NCBI GenBank assembly: GCA_016756725.1
Contig: JAESII010000007.1
Span: forward strand, 1 to 64,000
Length of the DNA: 64,000 nt
Direction of reading: 5' to 3'
Source of the DNA: Synergistaceae bacterium
GTDB taxonomy: Bacteria > Synergistota > Synergistia > Synergistales > Aminithiophilaceae
How positions within the stretch are numbered: position 1 is the stretch's first letter; the number at the start of each line of letters is the position of its first letter. A program made the position numbers and the translations under genes. The notes under the pieces were generated by a model that worked only from the letters and a program-made list of their open reading frames with translations, was not told where the DNA came from and did not search any database. Shown here in pieces: positions 50,187 through 59,688 of this stretch.

Positions 50187-51524
50187 CTAGCTTTTTGGGG
50201 GAATTTGAAGCAAATCGTCGTCGACGATCGCCCCCTCCAGTGCCTCCAAAGCCCTCAAGGCCACCTGGCGACACCGTTCCGGCTTGGGTCGGACCTTGCG
50301 CCCCAGAGGCGGAAGGACGCCGAGATTGACGTTCATGGGCTGGAAGTGGTCGGGCCGGGCGTCCTGGAGATAGTGCAGCAGGGAGCCGATGGCCGTCTCT
50401 CGCGGCCAGGTCGGGAAGGAACGTCCTTCGACGAGGGCGATGGCGTTCAGCGCCGCGACAAGCCCCATGGCGGTGCTTTCCATGTACCCCTCGACGCCGA
50501 CGATCTGGCCCGCCAGGAAGAGATCATCTTCTCCCCGGAGGCGCAGGGCCCCGTCGAGGACTCGTGGAGCACAGACGTAAATGTTGCGGTGCATGACGCC
50601 GAAACGGACGAACTCAGCCTCTTCCAGGCCGGGGATCATGCGGAAGACGCGCTCCTGCTCACCCCAGCGAAGATTGGTCTGGAAGCCGACGAGATTAAAA
50701 AGAGTCCCTTCCCGATTATCCTGGCGGAGCTGGACCACGGCGAAGGGAACACGGTCAGGGCGGGAGGGGTCGACAAGCCCCACGGGCTTGAGGGGACCGA
50801 AACGGAGCGTGTCCTGCCGGCGGGAGGCGATGACCTCGACGGGGAGACACCCTTCAAAGTAGGTCATGTCCTTTTCGAATTCCTTCCGAGGAGCCCCTTC
50901 GGCGGAAAGAAGGGCCTCGTGGAAGGCTCGGTATCGGGCCTCGTCCATGGGGCAGTTGATGTAGTCCTCGCCCTGGCCGTAGCGGCTGGCCCGGAAGGCG
51001 ACGTCGTGATTGATGGAATCGACGGTGACGACAGGGGCGACGGCGTCGAAGAAGGCCAGAAACCCTCCCGTCCTCTCCCGGATGGCCTCGGCCAGAGGTG
51101 CCGAGGTGAGAGGCCCCGTGGCGATGATGGCCGGGCCGTCGGGAAGGGACGAGATTTCCTGTCTTTCGATCCGGATCAGTTCGGAGGCGGCCAGACGTTC
51201 CGTTACGGTCCGAGCGAAACCCTCCCTGTCGACGGCGAGGGCCTTGCCCGCCGGGACGCGGCTCTCATCGGCTACGGAGAGAATCAGGCTCCCGAGGCGG
51301 CGCATTTCGGCCTTGAGGATGCCCCCCGCCGAGGTGAGCTGATCGGCTCCGAGGGAGTTGCTGCAGACCAGCTCGGCACAGTGGCCGCTAACATGGGCGG
51401 CCGTCTGTCTGTCGGGCCGCATCTCCACAAGCCTGACGGGATAGCCCCGAGAGGCGAGCTGCCAGGCGGCCTCGCTGCCGGCCAGGCCCGCACCGACGAC
51501 GAGAATCTCAGGCTTCGCCGTCAT
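50187..51524 (-). CDS. trmFO: tRNA uracil-54 methyltransferase TrmFO
   Basis: A 445-residue FAD- and folate-dependent enzyme that methylates U54 of tRNA. It has the FAD-binding ILVVGAGLAGSEAAWQLASR, the family CSNSLGADQLTSAGGILK, and EGYMESTAMGLVAALNAIAL near the C-terminus. ATG 51524 with GGAGGGG seven bases upstream overlaps the topA end. An in-frame start at 51554 is longer but lacks a ribosome site. Confidence 0.95.
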   Translation of the reverse strand: MTAKPEILVVGAGLAGSEAAWQLASRGYPVRLVEMRPDRQTAAHVSGHCAELVCSNSLGADQLTSAGGILKAEMRRLGSLILSVADESRVPAGKALAVDREGFARTVTERLAASELIRIERQEISSLPDGPAIIATGPLTSAPLAEAIRERTGGFLAFFDAVAPVVTVDSINHDVAFRASRYGQGEDYINCPMDEARYRAFHEALLSAEGAPRKEFEKDMTYFEGCLPVEVIASRRQDTLRFGPLKPVGLVDPSRPDRVPFAVVQLRQDNREGTLFNLVGFQTNLRWGEQERVFRMIPGLEEAEFVRFGVMHRNIYVCAPRVLDGALRLRGEDDLFLAGQIVGVEGYMESTAMGLVAALNAIALVEGRSFPTWPRETAIGSLLHYLQDARPDHFQPMNVNLGVLPPLGRKVRPKPERCRQVALRALEALEGAIVDDDLLQIPPKS

Positions 51525-53592
51525 CGTGGGCCCCTCCCTCTTCGACGTAGTCACAGGAAGAACAGGCCAGCAGAGGCTTGCGCCCCTTTTTCTTCTTCTC
51601 CAGAAAGGCCCCGCAGTCGGGACAGGCCTTCGCCGTCGGCTCGTTCCAGCTCACGAAATCACAGTCGGGATAGCGGGAACAGCCGTAGAAGGTCCTCCCC
51701 TTCTTGCTCCGGCGCCGGACAACCTCGCCCTCCTTGCACTTGGGACAGGCGACGCCGATCGTCTTGAGCAGGGGCCGGCTGTATTTGCACTTGGGGTAGG
51801 CAGAACAGGCGATGAACTCGCCGAAACGACCCCGCTTGATGACCAGGGGAGCTCCGCAGTCGGGACAGTCTTCGCCAACTTCCTTGACGGGAAGCTCCAC
51901 AGGCTTGGCCTCTTCTTCGGCCTTGGCAAGATCGGCGGAAAAGCTCTTCCAAAAGGCCCGAACCAGGTCAAGCCACTGGCGCTGTCCCTGCTCGATCTCA
52001 TCGAGATCCTCCTCCATCGTCGCCGTGAAGTCGGTGTTCACCAGATCGGCGAAATGGGCAACCAGGAAATCGCAGACGACGACGCCGAGTTCGGTGGGCA
52101 GGAGCTTCTTCTCCTCGCCGCGCTCCACATAACCGCGATCGAAAAGGGTCGAGACGATGGAGGCGTAAGTCGAGGGTCGCCCCACGCCGCGGTCCTCAAG
52201 GAGCTTGACGAGCCCCGATTCGGTGTAGCGCGAAGGGGGCCGGGTGAACTTCTGCGTCCTTGTCACGTCCAGCAGATCCAGGGTTTCTCCCTTTTCGGCG
52301 GGGGCGATGAGTCCCTCCTTCAGGTCGAGGGGCCACAGAAGACCCCAGCCTTTGAAAAGGAGGGTGACGCCGGACTGGCGGAGGCCGAAAGGCCCGGCCT
52401 CGACGTCGAGGGTCGTCCGGGAAAGGCGTGCCGCCGCCATCTGGCTGGCGACGAAGCGGCGCCAGATGAGGTCGTAAAGCTGGTGCTGCTCCTTCGAAAG
52501 CTGCTCCTTGATCGCCTCAGGCTCAAGGGTCACGTCGGTGGGGCGGATCGCCTCATGGGCATCCTGCACACGGCCACGGCTCTTGTGTTCATTGGGCTTC
52601 TCGGGGAGATACTCCTCCCCCCATCGGCTTCCGATGAAGTCACGACAGGCGCCCTGGGCCCCTTCGGAGACGCGGAGACTGTCGGTCCGCATGTAGGTGA
52701 TGAGGCCCACGGGCCCCTTGCCGCGGATGTCGATACCCTCGTAGAGGGCCTGGGCGACGGCCATGGTCCGTTTCGGCGAATAGCCGAGACGCCGTCCCGC
52801 CTCCTGCTGGAGGGTGCTCGTCTTGAAGGGAGGCAGAGGGAGACGGCGGTTCTCCCGGGCCTTCCAGTCGGCGACGACCAGGGAGTGACGGCGCAGTTCC
52901 TTCTCGACCGCCTCCGCCTCTTCGGCAGTGGAAAGGGAGAGGGCCTTGCCGTCTTTCTTCTCCAGGCGGAGCTTGTAGCGCCTGTCGTCGGAGGCGCCGC
53001 CGTCGACATCGACAAGCCAGTACTCCTGCTCCTTGAAGGCGGCGATCTCCTTTTCTCTCTCGCAGAGAATGCGGAGAGCGACAGACTGGACGCGGCCGGC
53101 CGAAAGGCCGGAACGGATCTTGTTCCAGAGGAGAGGGCTCAGGCGGTATCCGACGAGACGATCCAGGACGCGCCTGGCCTGCTGGGCGTCGACGCGTTTG
53201 AGGTCGATCGGCTCGGGATGGGCGACGGCCTGACGGACACCCTGCTTGGTGATCTCATAGAGACGGATGCGGCAGGCCTCGGCAGGATCAATGCCGAGAA
53301 GGAAGGCGAGATGCCAAGCGATGGCCTCCCCTTCCCGGTCAGGGTCGGAGGCCAGCAGGATTCTGTCGGCCCCTTTAGCCCGGCTTTTGAGCTCCTTGGC
53401 GATGCTCCCCTTGCCCCGGACGAGGATGTACTCGGGGGTGAAGTCCTCTTCGATGAGAACACCCATGCGGCTTTTCGGCAGATCCCGGACGTGGCCCATG
53501 CTGGCCTTGATCTCGTAGTTTCTGCCCAGCAGCTTGGAGAGGGTCTTGGCCTTCGTCGGCGATTCGACGATGACGAGCGTTTTCTTCGCCAT
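51508..53592 (-). CDS. topA: DNA topoisomerase I (type IA)
   Basis: A 694-residue topoisomerase: TOPRIM domain (KTLVIVESPTKAKTLSKLLG, LASDPDREGEAIAWHL), the catalytic Tyr in GLITYMRTDSLRVSE, and the end of the core RGVGRPSTYASIVSTLFDRG. Three C-terminal zinc-ribbon repeats follow (CPDCGAPLVIKRGRFGEF; CPKCKEGEVVRRRSKKG; CPDCGAFLEKKKKG). It relaxes negative supercoils. Its end overlaps trmFO. Confidence 0.97.
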   Translation of the reverse strand: MAKKTLVIVESPTKAKTLSKLLGRNYEIKASMGHVRDLPKSRMGVLIEEDFTPEYILVRGKGSIAKELKSRAKGADRILLASDPDREGEAIAWHLAFLLGIDPAEACRIRLYEITKQGVRQAVAHPEPIDLKRVDAQQARRVLDRLVGYRLSPLLWNKIRSGLSAGRVQSVALRILCEREKEIAAFKEQEYWLVDVDGGASDDRRYKLRLEKKDGKALSLSTAEEAEAVEKELRRHSLVVADWKARENRRLPLPPFKTSTLQQEAGRRLGYSPKRTMAVAQALYEGIDIRGKGPVGLITYMRTDSLRVSEGAQGACRDFIGSRWGEEYLPEKPNEHKSRGRVQDAHEAIRPTDVTLEPEAIKEQLSKEQHQLYDLIWRRFVASQMAAARLSRTTLDVEAGPFGLRQSGVTLLFKGWGLLWPLDLKEGLIAPAEKGETLDLLDVTRTQKFTRPPSRYTESGLVKLLEDRGVGRPSTYASIVSTLFDRGYVERGEEKKLLPTELGVVVCDFLVAHFADLVNTDFTATMEEDLDEIEQGQRQWLDLVRAFWKSFSADLAKAEEEAKPVELPVKEVGEDCPDCGAPLVIKRGRFGEFIACSAYPKCKYSRPLLKTIGVACPKCKEGEVVRRRSKKGRTFYGCSRYPDCDFVSWNEPTAKACPDCGAFLEKKKKGRKPLLACSSCDYVEEGGAHDDGEA

Positions 53593-53604
53593 AACCGCTT
53601 CCCT

Positions 53605-53880
53605 CTAGCAGGTCCACCGGGCGCTCTGCTCGGCCGGGAAAGCCCACTCCCGCCCGGCTAGAGGCAATCCCGCCTCTTCCCAGAGAGCTTCGAGGACGAT
53701 TCCGAAAAGATCGGGGCCGACCTGAAGGCGCCCTTTGCAGCCCAGCTGGACCGATTCATCCAGAGCCCGTTCGATGACGTGAGGGGGGTACTCCTCCGTC
53801 TCGAGATAATGGCAGACGAGGCCCAAGGTCTCCGTCTTGAGATAGCGACGTTCGAGATCGTGAAAAAGTCTGAAGAACAT
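53605..53880 (-). CDS. Small hypothetical protein between dprA and topA
   Basis: A 91-residue protein from MFFRLFHDLERRYLKTETLG, with GGAGGTG at good spacing. It is helical, ends with LEALWEEAGLPLAGREWAF, and has HYLETEEYPPHVIERALDES in the middle. E. coli places Smg (DUF494) in the same slot, but I see no convincing match to that longer family. The start lies 15 bp after a strong terminator, so it is probably transcribed with topA from a promoter of its own or by readthrough. Confidence 0.6.
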   Translation of the reverse strand: MFFRLFHDLERRYLKTETLGLVCHYLETEEYPPHVIERALDESVQLGCKGRLQVGPDLFGIVLEALWEEAGLPLAGREWAFPAEQSARWTC

Positions 53881-53894
53881 GGAGGCACCTCCGT

Positions 53895-53920
53895 AAAAAA
53901 GCCCCTCCCGAAGAAGGAGC
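53895..53920 (-). terminator. Terminator between dprA and the topA group
   Basis: On the minus strand GCTCCTTC and GGAGGGGC pair (two G-U) around TTCG and are followed by six Ts. Upstream, at about 53,950-53,970, a CCCCC/GGGGG stem may be a second terminator. The six Ts end only about 8 bp before the ribosome site of the 91-residue gene. Confidence 0.7.
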
Positions 53921-54020
53921 GTCGACAGATCAGGAAAGGAGAAAAGGGAACCCCCGGACTTCCTGGGGGATCGCCTGCTATCTAACCAATAAAGCCGTGA
54001 ACCGTCAAAGGGAGCGGCAC

Positions 54021-55124
54021 CTAAAGTTCGGGACTGGCGCTCCACCGCCCCGGCCCGGAAGGATAGACAAGGCCCCGAGCCGAAAGAAGGCTTAAAATTC
54101 TGACCACATCGGCGGCGCCCATTTTACCCTGGGCCGCCAGATTGTCAACAGCCCGTTCACCTTGATCGCGAAGGAGAAAATAGAGAGCCTTCTCCTCCGA
54201 CGAAAGCTGCAGGCTTCGCGTCGGCTCCGGAGCCCGGCTTGTCTCGAAAAGAGCCAGCTGCCTCTGGCCGTTGACGCCGACGAACTCGTCGAGATCGACG
54301 AGGGGAAAGGCCCCGTCGAAGAGGAGGCGGTTCGACCCCTCGCAGACGGCCTCGCCGACACGCCCGGGAACAACCCAAACTTCTCGGGAGGCCTCCAGGG
54401 CAATCCGGGCCGTGATCATGGCCCCGCTCCGCTTGGGCGCCTCGACAACGACGAGACGCGACGCCAGACCGACGATGATCCGGTTTCTGCGGGGAAAGCG
54501 CCAGCCCCGTGCCTCCGTGCCCAGAGGGTATTCGCTCACCAGAGCCCCCCTGTCGGCAATGGTCCGGAAAAGCTCGTCATGGCCCTGAGGGAAAACGCGG
54601 TCGACGCCCGTGCCGAGGACGGCAATCGTCGACGCTTCACCCTCGAGGGCGCCGCTGTGGGCGGCGCCGTCAATGCCGGCCGCACCTCCGCTGACGACGA
54701 CGGAACCTCCCAGGGAAAGGCGACGGCCCAGCTCCTGGGCAACCCGTCTGCCATAGGAGGAGCAGCGTCGCGTGCCCACGATGGCCGCCGCGGCATCTAG
54801 GGAAGGAAGACGGCCACGGACATAGAGAAGCAGGGGGGCCTTGGGAAGGCTCCTCAGACAGGACGGGTACTCTCGGTCGTCAAGGGTGACGAGAGAGATC
54901 TCCTGGCGACGGCACCGTTCCATCTCCTCCTCAGGCCAGTGCCGACGGAGACTCCGCGAAAGCAGGGACTGGACCCGTTCGGTCAGCCCCAACTCCTTCC
55001 AGAGCGAAGGGCCGGCCTGTACGAGCTCGACGGCATCCAGACCGTCACGGCGAAGTCCCTCCAGGTAATCGCCGTCGAAGCTCTCGCAGGCGTTGAGCAG
55101 TATCAGAGCCTCTCGTCGGTCCAA
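54021..55124 (-). CDS. dprA: DNA-processing protein DprA
   Basis: A 367-residue DprA with an N-terminal SAM-like domain (LNACESFDGDYLEGLRRDGL), the Rossmann-like core (AAIVGTRRCSSYGRRVAQEL, VVSGGAAGIDGAAHSGALEG, PLGTEARGWRFPRRNRIIVG) and a C-terminal winged helix. It protects incoming single-stranded DNA and loads RecA during transformation. It overlaps comM by 22 bp. Confidence 0.95.
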   Translation of the reverse strand: MDRREALILLNACESFDGDYLEGLRRDGLDAVELVQAGPSLWKELGLTERVQSLLSRSLRRHWPEEEMERCRRQEISLVTLDDREYPSCLRSLPKAPLLLYVRGRLPSLDAAAAIVGTRRCSSYGRRVAQELGRRLSLGGSVVVSGGAAGIDGAAHSGALEGEASTIAVLGTGVDRVFPQGHDELFRTIADRGALVSEYPLGTEARGWRFPRRNRIIVGLASRLVVVEAPKRSGAMITARIALEASREVWVVPGRVGEAVCEGSNRLLFDGAFPLVDLDEFVGVNGQRQLALFETSRAPEPTRSLQLSSEEKALYFLLRDQGERAVDNLAAQGKMGAADVVRILSLLSARGLVYPSGPGRWSASPEL

Positions 55125-56632
55125 GGGTCTCCTCCTCTCCCGCGGTAGGCCAAAGCCTCAGCAACATGCCCCACATCAACCTCGGACGCTCCGGCCAGAT
55201 CGGCGATGGTCCGGGCGACGCGCAAAACACGGCTCATGCCCCGCCCCGTCAGCCGATTGCGGCGGGCCATGGAGGCAAGAAAGGTCCGGACCTCGTCGCC
55301 GGGGACGACGGTTTTGCGCAGGATCTTCTCCGGCACTTCAGCGTTGCAGGTCAACCCCCAAGGGCGCCACCGTTCCTGCTGGACCGTCCGAGCCCCCTCG
55401 ACGCGGGTCCGGACAGCGACACTTTTTTCGCCGGCCGTCGGGGAGATCCCGACGAGCTCCTCCGGCGTCAGGCGAGGCACCTCGACGTGGAGGTCGATGC
55501 GGTCCATGATCGGACCGGACAGACGCTTGCCGTAACGCTCCCTCTCCGTCGCCGAGCAACGGCAGGCGACGAGGGGGTCGCCCAGGTAGCCGCAGGGACA
55601 GGGGTTGCAGGCGCAAACCAGAAGCACTCGGGCCGGATAATGGGCCGTCCCTGTGGCACGGCTCACGGCAATCTGCCCGTCTTCGAGGGGCTGACGCAAC
55701 GCCTCGAGAAGGTCTCTGCGGAACTCGGTGAACTCGTCGAGAAAGAGGACCCCCCTGTGGGCGAGGCTGATCTCCCCGGGCCTCAAGTCACGCCCCCCGC
55801 CGCAGACGGCGACGGCACTTGCCGTATGGTGGACGGCCCGAAAGGGACGCCGTCGGCCGCCGCTGAAGACCCGGCCCAGCGTGCTCCTCACGAGAAGCAC
55901 TTCAAGAAGCTCCTCCTGGGAAAGGGGCGGCAAGATGCCCTGGAGGGCCTTGGCGAGCATGGTCTTTCCCGATCCCGGTGCCCCGATGAGCAGGACGTTG
56001 TGATGGCCTGCCGCCGCGATCTCCAGAGCCCTTTTGGCGGCCATCTGTCCTTTTATATCGGCCAGATCTGTGTCGACCTCAAAAGAGGTCTCTTCCTCGT
56101 TTTGAGCCGCCACGGCCTCAAGGCGGCTCTTGCCGGCGAGATGATCCAGAACGGCCGGGAGGTTCGAAGCGGCGTAGGCCGTCAGGCCGGGCACGAGGGC
56201 GACCTCGGCCGCGTTTTCGGCCGGGACGTAAAGGGGAAGTCCCGCCTGCCGGGCCATCAGGGCCGCCGGCACGGCACCGCGCACCCGCCTCAGTCGGCCG
56301 TCAAGGGCGAGCTCGCCCAGAAAGACGGCCTCCTTCTGGGGGGGAATCAGCTGCTGTCGCTCGGCGAGGGCCACGGCCATGGGAAGATCGAGAAGGGCTC
56401 CCTCCTTGGGGAGATCGGCAGGAGCCAGATTCAGGGAGATCCGCCCACGGAGCTTGTTGCCGACATGTCTCAGGGCGGCACGTATTCTCTCTCGGGCCTC
56501 TCTGACGGCCACGTCAGGGAGGCCGACGATGGAAATGGCGAAAAGACCTCCCGTGATCTCCACCTCGATCTCCACCTTGACGGCCTCAATGCCGCGAAGG
56601 GTGACGCCACAGATGCGGCTCACGAGGGCCAC
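55103..56632 (-). CDS. comM: ComM/YifB AAA ATPase
   Basis: A 509-residue protein with an N-terminal Lon-like domain (VEVEITGGLFAISIVGLPDV; GRISLNLAPADLPKEGALLD) and a Mg-chelatase-like AAA+ domain with Walker A LLIGAPGSGKTMLAKALQGI and GVLFLDEFTEFRRDLLEALR. The conserved CNPCPCGYLGDP is present. ComM is a branch-migration helicase for natural transformation. It overlaps dprA and yraN. Confidence 0.94.
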   Translation of the reverse strand: MALVSRICGVTLRGIEAVKVEIEVEITGGLFAISIVGLPDVAVREARERIRAALRHVGNKLRGRISLNLAPADLPKEGALLDLPMAVALAERQQLIPPQKEAVFLGELALDGRLRRVRGAVPAALMARQAGLPLYVPAENAAEVALVPGLTAYAASNLPAVLDHLAGKSRLEAVAAQNEEETSFEVDTDLADIKGQMAAKRALEIAAAGHHNVLLIGAPGSGKTMLAKALQGILPPLSQEELLEVLLVRSTLGRVFSGGRRRPFRAVHHTASAVAVCGGGRDLRPGEISLAHRGVLFLDEFTEFRRDLLEALRQPLEDGQIAVSRATGTAHYPARVLLVCACNPCPCGYLGDPLVACRCSATERERYGKRLSGPIMDRIDLHVEVPRLTPEELVGISPTAGEKSVAVRTRVEGARTVQQERWRPWGLTCNAEVPEKILRKTVVPGDEVRTFLASMARRNRLTGRGMSRVLRVARTIADLAGASEVDVGHVAEALAYRGRGGDPWTDERL

Positions 56633-56985
56633 CCCGCGGCGATATCAGGGAAGAGTTCCACCTGGGGCTCCCGGGAACCGTCAAGGGTCACGGCAAGAAG
56701 ATCGATCCGCCAGGGACCTTCCCAGACGATGCGGTCCACATAGGTCCGTCCAGCCCGGACGAGGACACGGAGTTTCCGGGGACCGACGGTATCCTCCGGC
56801 GGGAGAAGATGACCGACGCTGCGAAGGCGCACCTCGACGACGACAAGTTCATCGCCGTCGAAGGCAACGAGGTCGAGCTCACCGCCGCCGACGCGGACAT
56901 TTTTTTCCGTGACCCGCCAACCCAGCGAGCGGAGATGATCGAGGGCTATCTCTTCGCCGTACCGGCCCTTCTCGAGGTGATTCAC
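56620..56985 (-). CDS. yraN: YraN family nuclease-like protein (UPF0102)
   Basis: A 121-residue protein of the YraN/UPF0102 endonuclease-like fold: KGRYGEEIALDHLRSLGWRV, VGGGELDLVAFDGDELVVVE and VRLRSVGHLLPPEDTVGPRK. The Asp and Glu-x-Lys-like positions (here VVVEVR) are partly conserved. Its function is uncertain; it often sits near rnhB. It overlaps comM and fhlB. Confidence 0.9.
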   Translation of the reverse strand: MNHLEKGRYGEEIALDHLRSLGWRVTEKNVRVGGGELDLVAFDGDELVVVEVRLRSVGHLLPPEDTVGPRKLRVLVRAGRTYVDRIVWEGPWRIDLLAVTLDGSREPQVELFPDIAAGWPS

Positions 56986-57269
56986 AGACGCCTCTCCTTT
57001 CCCCGGCCGCCCTTGCGGTCCAGATCATAGATGAAAGCGAGAACACGGGCGACGGCCTCGTAGAGCTCGACGGGAATCTCCTCGCCCAGTTCGAGGACGA
57101 GTAAGGCACTGACAAGGGCCGCGTCCTCGACGAGGGGGACTTCGGCACTTCGGGCGATTTCGATGATCTTCTCGGCCAAGTGCCCCTCGCCGGAGGCGAC
57201 GACGCGGGGAGCGCCGCCCTCGCCCGGCTCGTAGCTGAGAGCCGCCGCTTTCTTCCGTCCCTTCGTCAT
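56982..57269 (-). CDS. fhlB: FhlB, FlhB C-terminal homologue
   Basis: A 95-residue protein similar to the end of FlhB: APRVVASGEGHLAEKIIEIA, VPLVEDAALVSALLVLELGE, IPVELYEAVARVLAFIYDLD. The membrane part and the NPTH site are absent, so it is the FhlB/YlqH type. It is encoded far from the main flhB, beside the ylqG-like gene, as in Bacillus. It may replace the FlhB cytoplasmic tail during export. Confidence 0.9.
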   Translation of the reverse strand: MTKGRKKAAALSYEPGEGGAPRVVASGEGHLAEKIIEIARSAEVPLVEDAALVSALLVLELGEEIPVELYEAVARVLAFIYDLDRKGGRGKERRL

Positions 57270-58288
57270 GCCTCGAAATCCACCCCCCGATAGAGACGCG
57301 GCTTTGCCTGGCCCCGTCGGGAAAGGCCCAGATGGTGCAGGGCAAAAGGCAGAGCATCCAGATCGTCGGCAAGGTCGCGAAGAACCTGCCGCAACTCCGT
57401 CAACCCCTCTTCTTCGGCCCGAAGGAACAGGGCCAGGGCCTCGCCGTCATAGTGAAACTCCCCCTCGACGGGACCCAGCCGCTGCAGCGGAAGGTCAAAG
57501 AAAAAATGCCAGAGGCCGCCGCTTTTTTCGACGGCGACACGGGCCGGAACCCCCTCTTCCGTCGGCCACCGCAGAAGGGGATGGGGCTCCCCGTCGGTAT
57601 CGACCGTCACGGGCGAGCCCAGAAGACTCATGGCCGACAGGAGATCATTGAGCTTTGGATCGGCCGTGCGGATTTCGGCTAGGGCCGCCTTCAGCGGCTG
57701 CCCCGCAGCGAGACGGTCCGAAAGACGCTGCCGGAACCGCTTCCAAAGCCGGCTCACCGCGTCGTCGTCGAGGGCCAGGTAACTGACGATGACGGCCACG
57801 TTCTGTTCCGTCATGGCCTGTCCTCGGGCCCAAAGCTCGACGAGAGCGGGCAGCTGTTCCTTCGCCCCGCCGAGGCGGGACCAGGCCATCCGAAGTTGGT
57901 CCAGCGCCCCTTTTCCCAGGGGCAATCCCCGGGAGAGAAGGGCTTCGGCCAATACGAGGTTACGCCCCGTCAAAGACGACAGAAGTCCCTCGCGGCCGGC
58001 GGTGATCAGCTTCAGAAGGGGAACGGTTCCGTTCTGCCACTGGGCACGAAAGGCCTGGCCGGGGAAGAGATCCATCGTCGCCCGGGCCTGGAGCTCCCGC
58101 CCCAGAAGGCGGACCTGCAAGGAGCCATCGGGGTTTTTGGCCAGCACCCGCCCTTCGACGACTTCGCCGTCGGCAAGGGAAAGACCGCCGGGCCTCTGAG
58201 TCTGGGGCGCCTGAGGTTCCCGCTCCGTTCCCTGCAACCCCGCAGGCAGGTCGGGGCGGTGGCTCAGACCGCCGATGCCGCCCGTCAT
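57266..58288 (-). CDS. YlqG-like protein with FliK-type C-terminal domain
   Basis: A 340-residue protein with a Pro/Gln-rich start, a small beta domain (GRVLAKNPDGSLQVRLLGRE), a helical middle (LVLAEALLSRGLPLGKGALD) and a C-terminal Flg_hook-like domain (FFFDLPLQRLGPVEGEFHYD, LTELRQVLRDLADDLDALPF). It precedes fhlB with a four-base overlap, as ylqG does in Bacillus. It may be an export-related partner of FhlB (inference). Confidence 0.7.
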   Translation of the reverse strand: MTGGIGGLSHRPDLPAGLQGTEREPQAPQTQRPGGLSLADGEVVEGRVLAKNPDGSLQVRLLGRELQARATMDLFPGQAFRAQWQNGTVPLLKLITAGREGLLSSLTGRNLVLAEALLSRGLPLGKGALDQLRMAWSRLGGAKEQLPALVELWARGQAMTEQNVAVIVSYLALDDDAVSRLWKRFRQRLSDRLAAGQPLKAALAEIRTADPKLNDLLSAMSLLGSPVTVDTDGEPHPLLRWPTEEGVPARVAVEKSGGLWHFFFDLPLQRLGPVEGEFHYDGEALALFLRAEEEGLTELRQVLRDLADDLDALPFALHHLGLSRRGQAKPRLYRGVDFEA

Positions 58289-58866
58289 GAAAGGATTTTC
58301 CTGCAGAAACAGGGCCGGTGGATCGGAGACAGGCCCAGGCGGACGAGCGCGTCACGGTGGGCTGCCGTCCCGTATCCCTTGTGACGTTTGAAGCCCCACT
58401 GGGGATAGAGAGCGTCGAGGACCGTCATGACCCTGTCGCGGAGGACCTTGGCGACGACGGAGGCCGCCGAGACGGCCGGGACGAAGCCGTCCGCTCCGGG
58501 AAGGGCCTTCTGATCGAAGGGGAGGCCGGGAATGAGGCGGTTCCCGTCGACGAGCACCCGGTCGACGGGAACGTCGAGAGCCAGGACGGAGCGTTTCATG
58601 GCCCAGAGGCTGGCCTGGAGGATGTTGTTCCTCTCGATGCGCTCCACCGAAGCGGCCTGAGCGCGCCAGAGGACGCCGAGGGAATTCATGGCCCGAAAGA
58701 GAGACTCCCGCCTCGCCTCGTTGAGTTTTTTCGAGTCACCCAGCCCCAGGTCGCAGAGGATCGCCCTCTGCGACGGAGAGAGGATGACGGCGGCGGCCAC
58801 GACGGGACCGGCAAGGGGGCCTCGGCCCGCCTCGTCGGTCCCGGCGATCACTCTTCGAGCTGCCAC
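58285..58866 (-). CDS. rnhB: Ribonuclease HII
   Basis: A 193-residue RNase HII with catalytic acidic residues in VIAGTDEAGRGPLAGPVVAA (Asp, Glu), DRVLVDGNRLIPGL (Asp) and later AASVVAKVLRDRVMTVLD. It removes ribonucleotides from DNA. It overlaps the ylqG-like gene by four bases and rbgA by 19 bp. Confidence 0.95.
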   Translation of the reverse strand: MAARRVIAGTDEAGRGPLAGPVVAAAVILSPSQRAILCDLGLGDSKKLNEARRESLFRAMNSLGVLWRAQAASVERIERNNILQASLWAMKRSVLALDVPVDRVLVDGNRLIPGLPFDQKALPGADGFVPAVSAASVVAKVLRDRVMTVLDALYPQWGFKRHKGYGTAAHRDALVRLGLSPIHRPCFCRKILS

Positions 58867-59687
58867 AGCGGGATCTCTCCGGGCCCTTCCAGGGAGGCCC
58901 GCCCCAGCTTGCCCGTCGCAAAGGCATCGAGAAGACGCTTGCCGGCCTTGGCCAGATCGACCTTGCCACCTCGCACGAGACAGCCCAGGCGCCGTCCGAC
59001 GGCTTCAAGGAGGGCCTCGTCGCTTTCGCCGTCATCGGCGACCTGCCAACTCTCCTCGACGAGACGCCAGAGCCCCTTCTCACGCAGCACGGCGATGAGC
59101 CCCAGGGCAAGGACATCGGTGCCGCCAATCACCTCGGCCTTGCTGCAGCCGATCCAGGCCAGCCAGCGATGGACAGCCGCCCCCGAGTGAGGGTCAGCGA
59201 TACCCGGGGAATCGACGACGAGGAATCCCCGACCCCGGAACCAGGAGACGCCGCGGGTGATGCCCGGCATGGCGCCCACCTGAGCCGACTTTTTGCCCAC
59301 CAGGCCGTTGAGGAGAAGGGACTTGCCCACGTTGGGGATGCCCAAAACGGCCAGACGCAGCTCCCGATGAGAGGGACGAAGGGCCCCCAGGGCGCGGATC
59401 AGGCCGTCAAGACGGTCCTTGCGCAAGTCATAGGCCCAAGCCCGGCCGCCTGACGCGCCGAACCAGTCAAGCCACCGGTCAGTCGTCTGGCCGTCGGCCA
59501 GATCCTTTCGGGTCAGCACCTGCCAGACGGGGCGGGACGTGCGCAGAGACTCGACGAAGGGCGAAGCCGTCAAAAGCGGTGCCCTGGCGTCGCGGACCTC
59601 GAGGAAAAGGTCCAAGCCATCGGTGAGCTCCCGCAGCTTGCGAGAGCCCCGGGCCATGTGACCGGGAAACCAGACGGTCCGTCCCAC
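58848..59687 (-). CDS. rbgA: Ribosome biogenesis GTPase RbgA (YlqF)
   Basis: A 279-residue circularly permuted GTPase: the G4-like VLTRKDLADGQTTDRWLDWF, G1 VLGIPNVGKSLLLNGLVGKK and G3 LVVDSPGIADP, with a C-terminal ANTAR-like domain. It matures the 50S subunit. The upstream gene (lepB) follows the usual rplS-lepB-rbgA-rnhB neighbourhood without rplS. Confidence 0.93.
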   Translation of the reverse strand: MGRTVWFPGHMARGSRKLRELTDGLDLFLEVRDARAPLLTASPFVESLRTSRPVWQVLTRKDLADGQTTDRWLDWFGASGGRAWAYDLRKDRLDGLIRALGALRPSHRELRLAVLGIPNVGKSLLLNGLVGKKSAQVGAMPGITRGVSWFRGRGFLVVDSPGIADPHSGAAVHRWLAWIGCSKAEVIGGTDVLALGLIAVLREKGLWRLVEESWQVADDGESDEALLEAVGRRLGCLVRGGKVDLAKAGKRLLDAFATGKLGRASLEGPGEIPLWQLEE

Positions 59688-59688
59688 G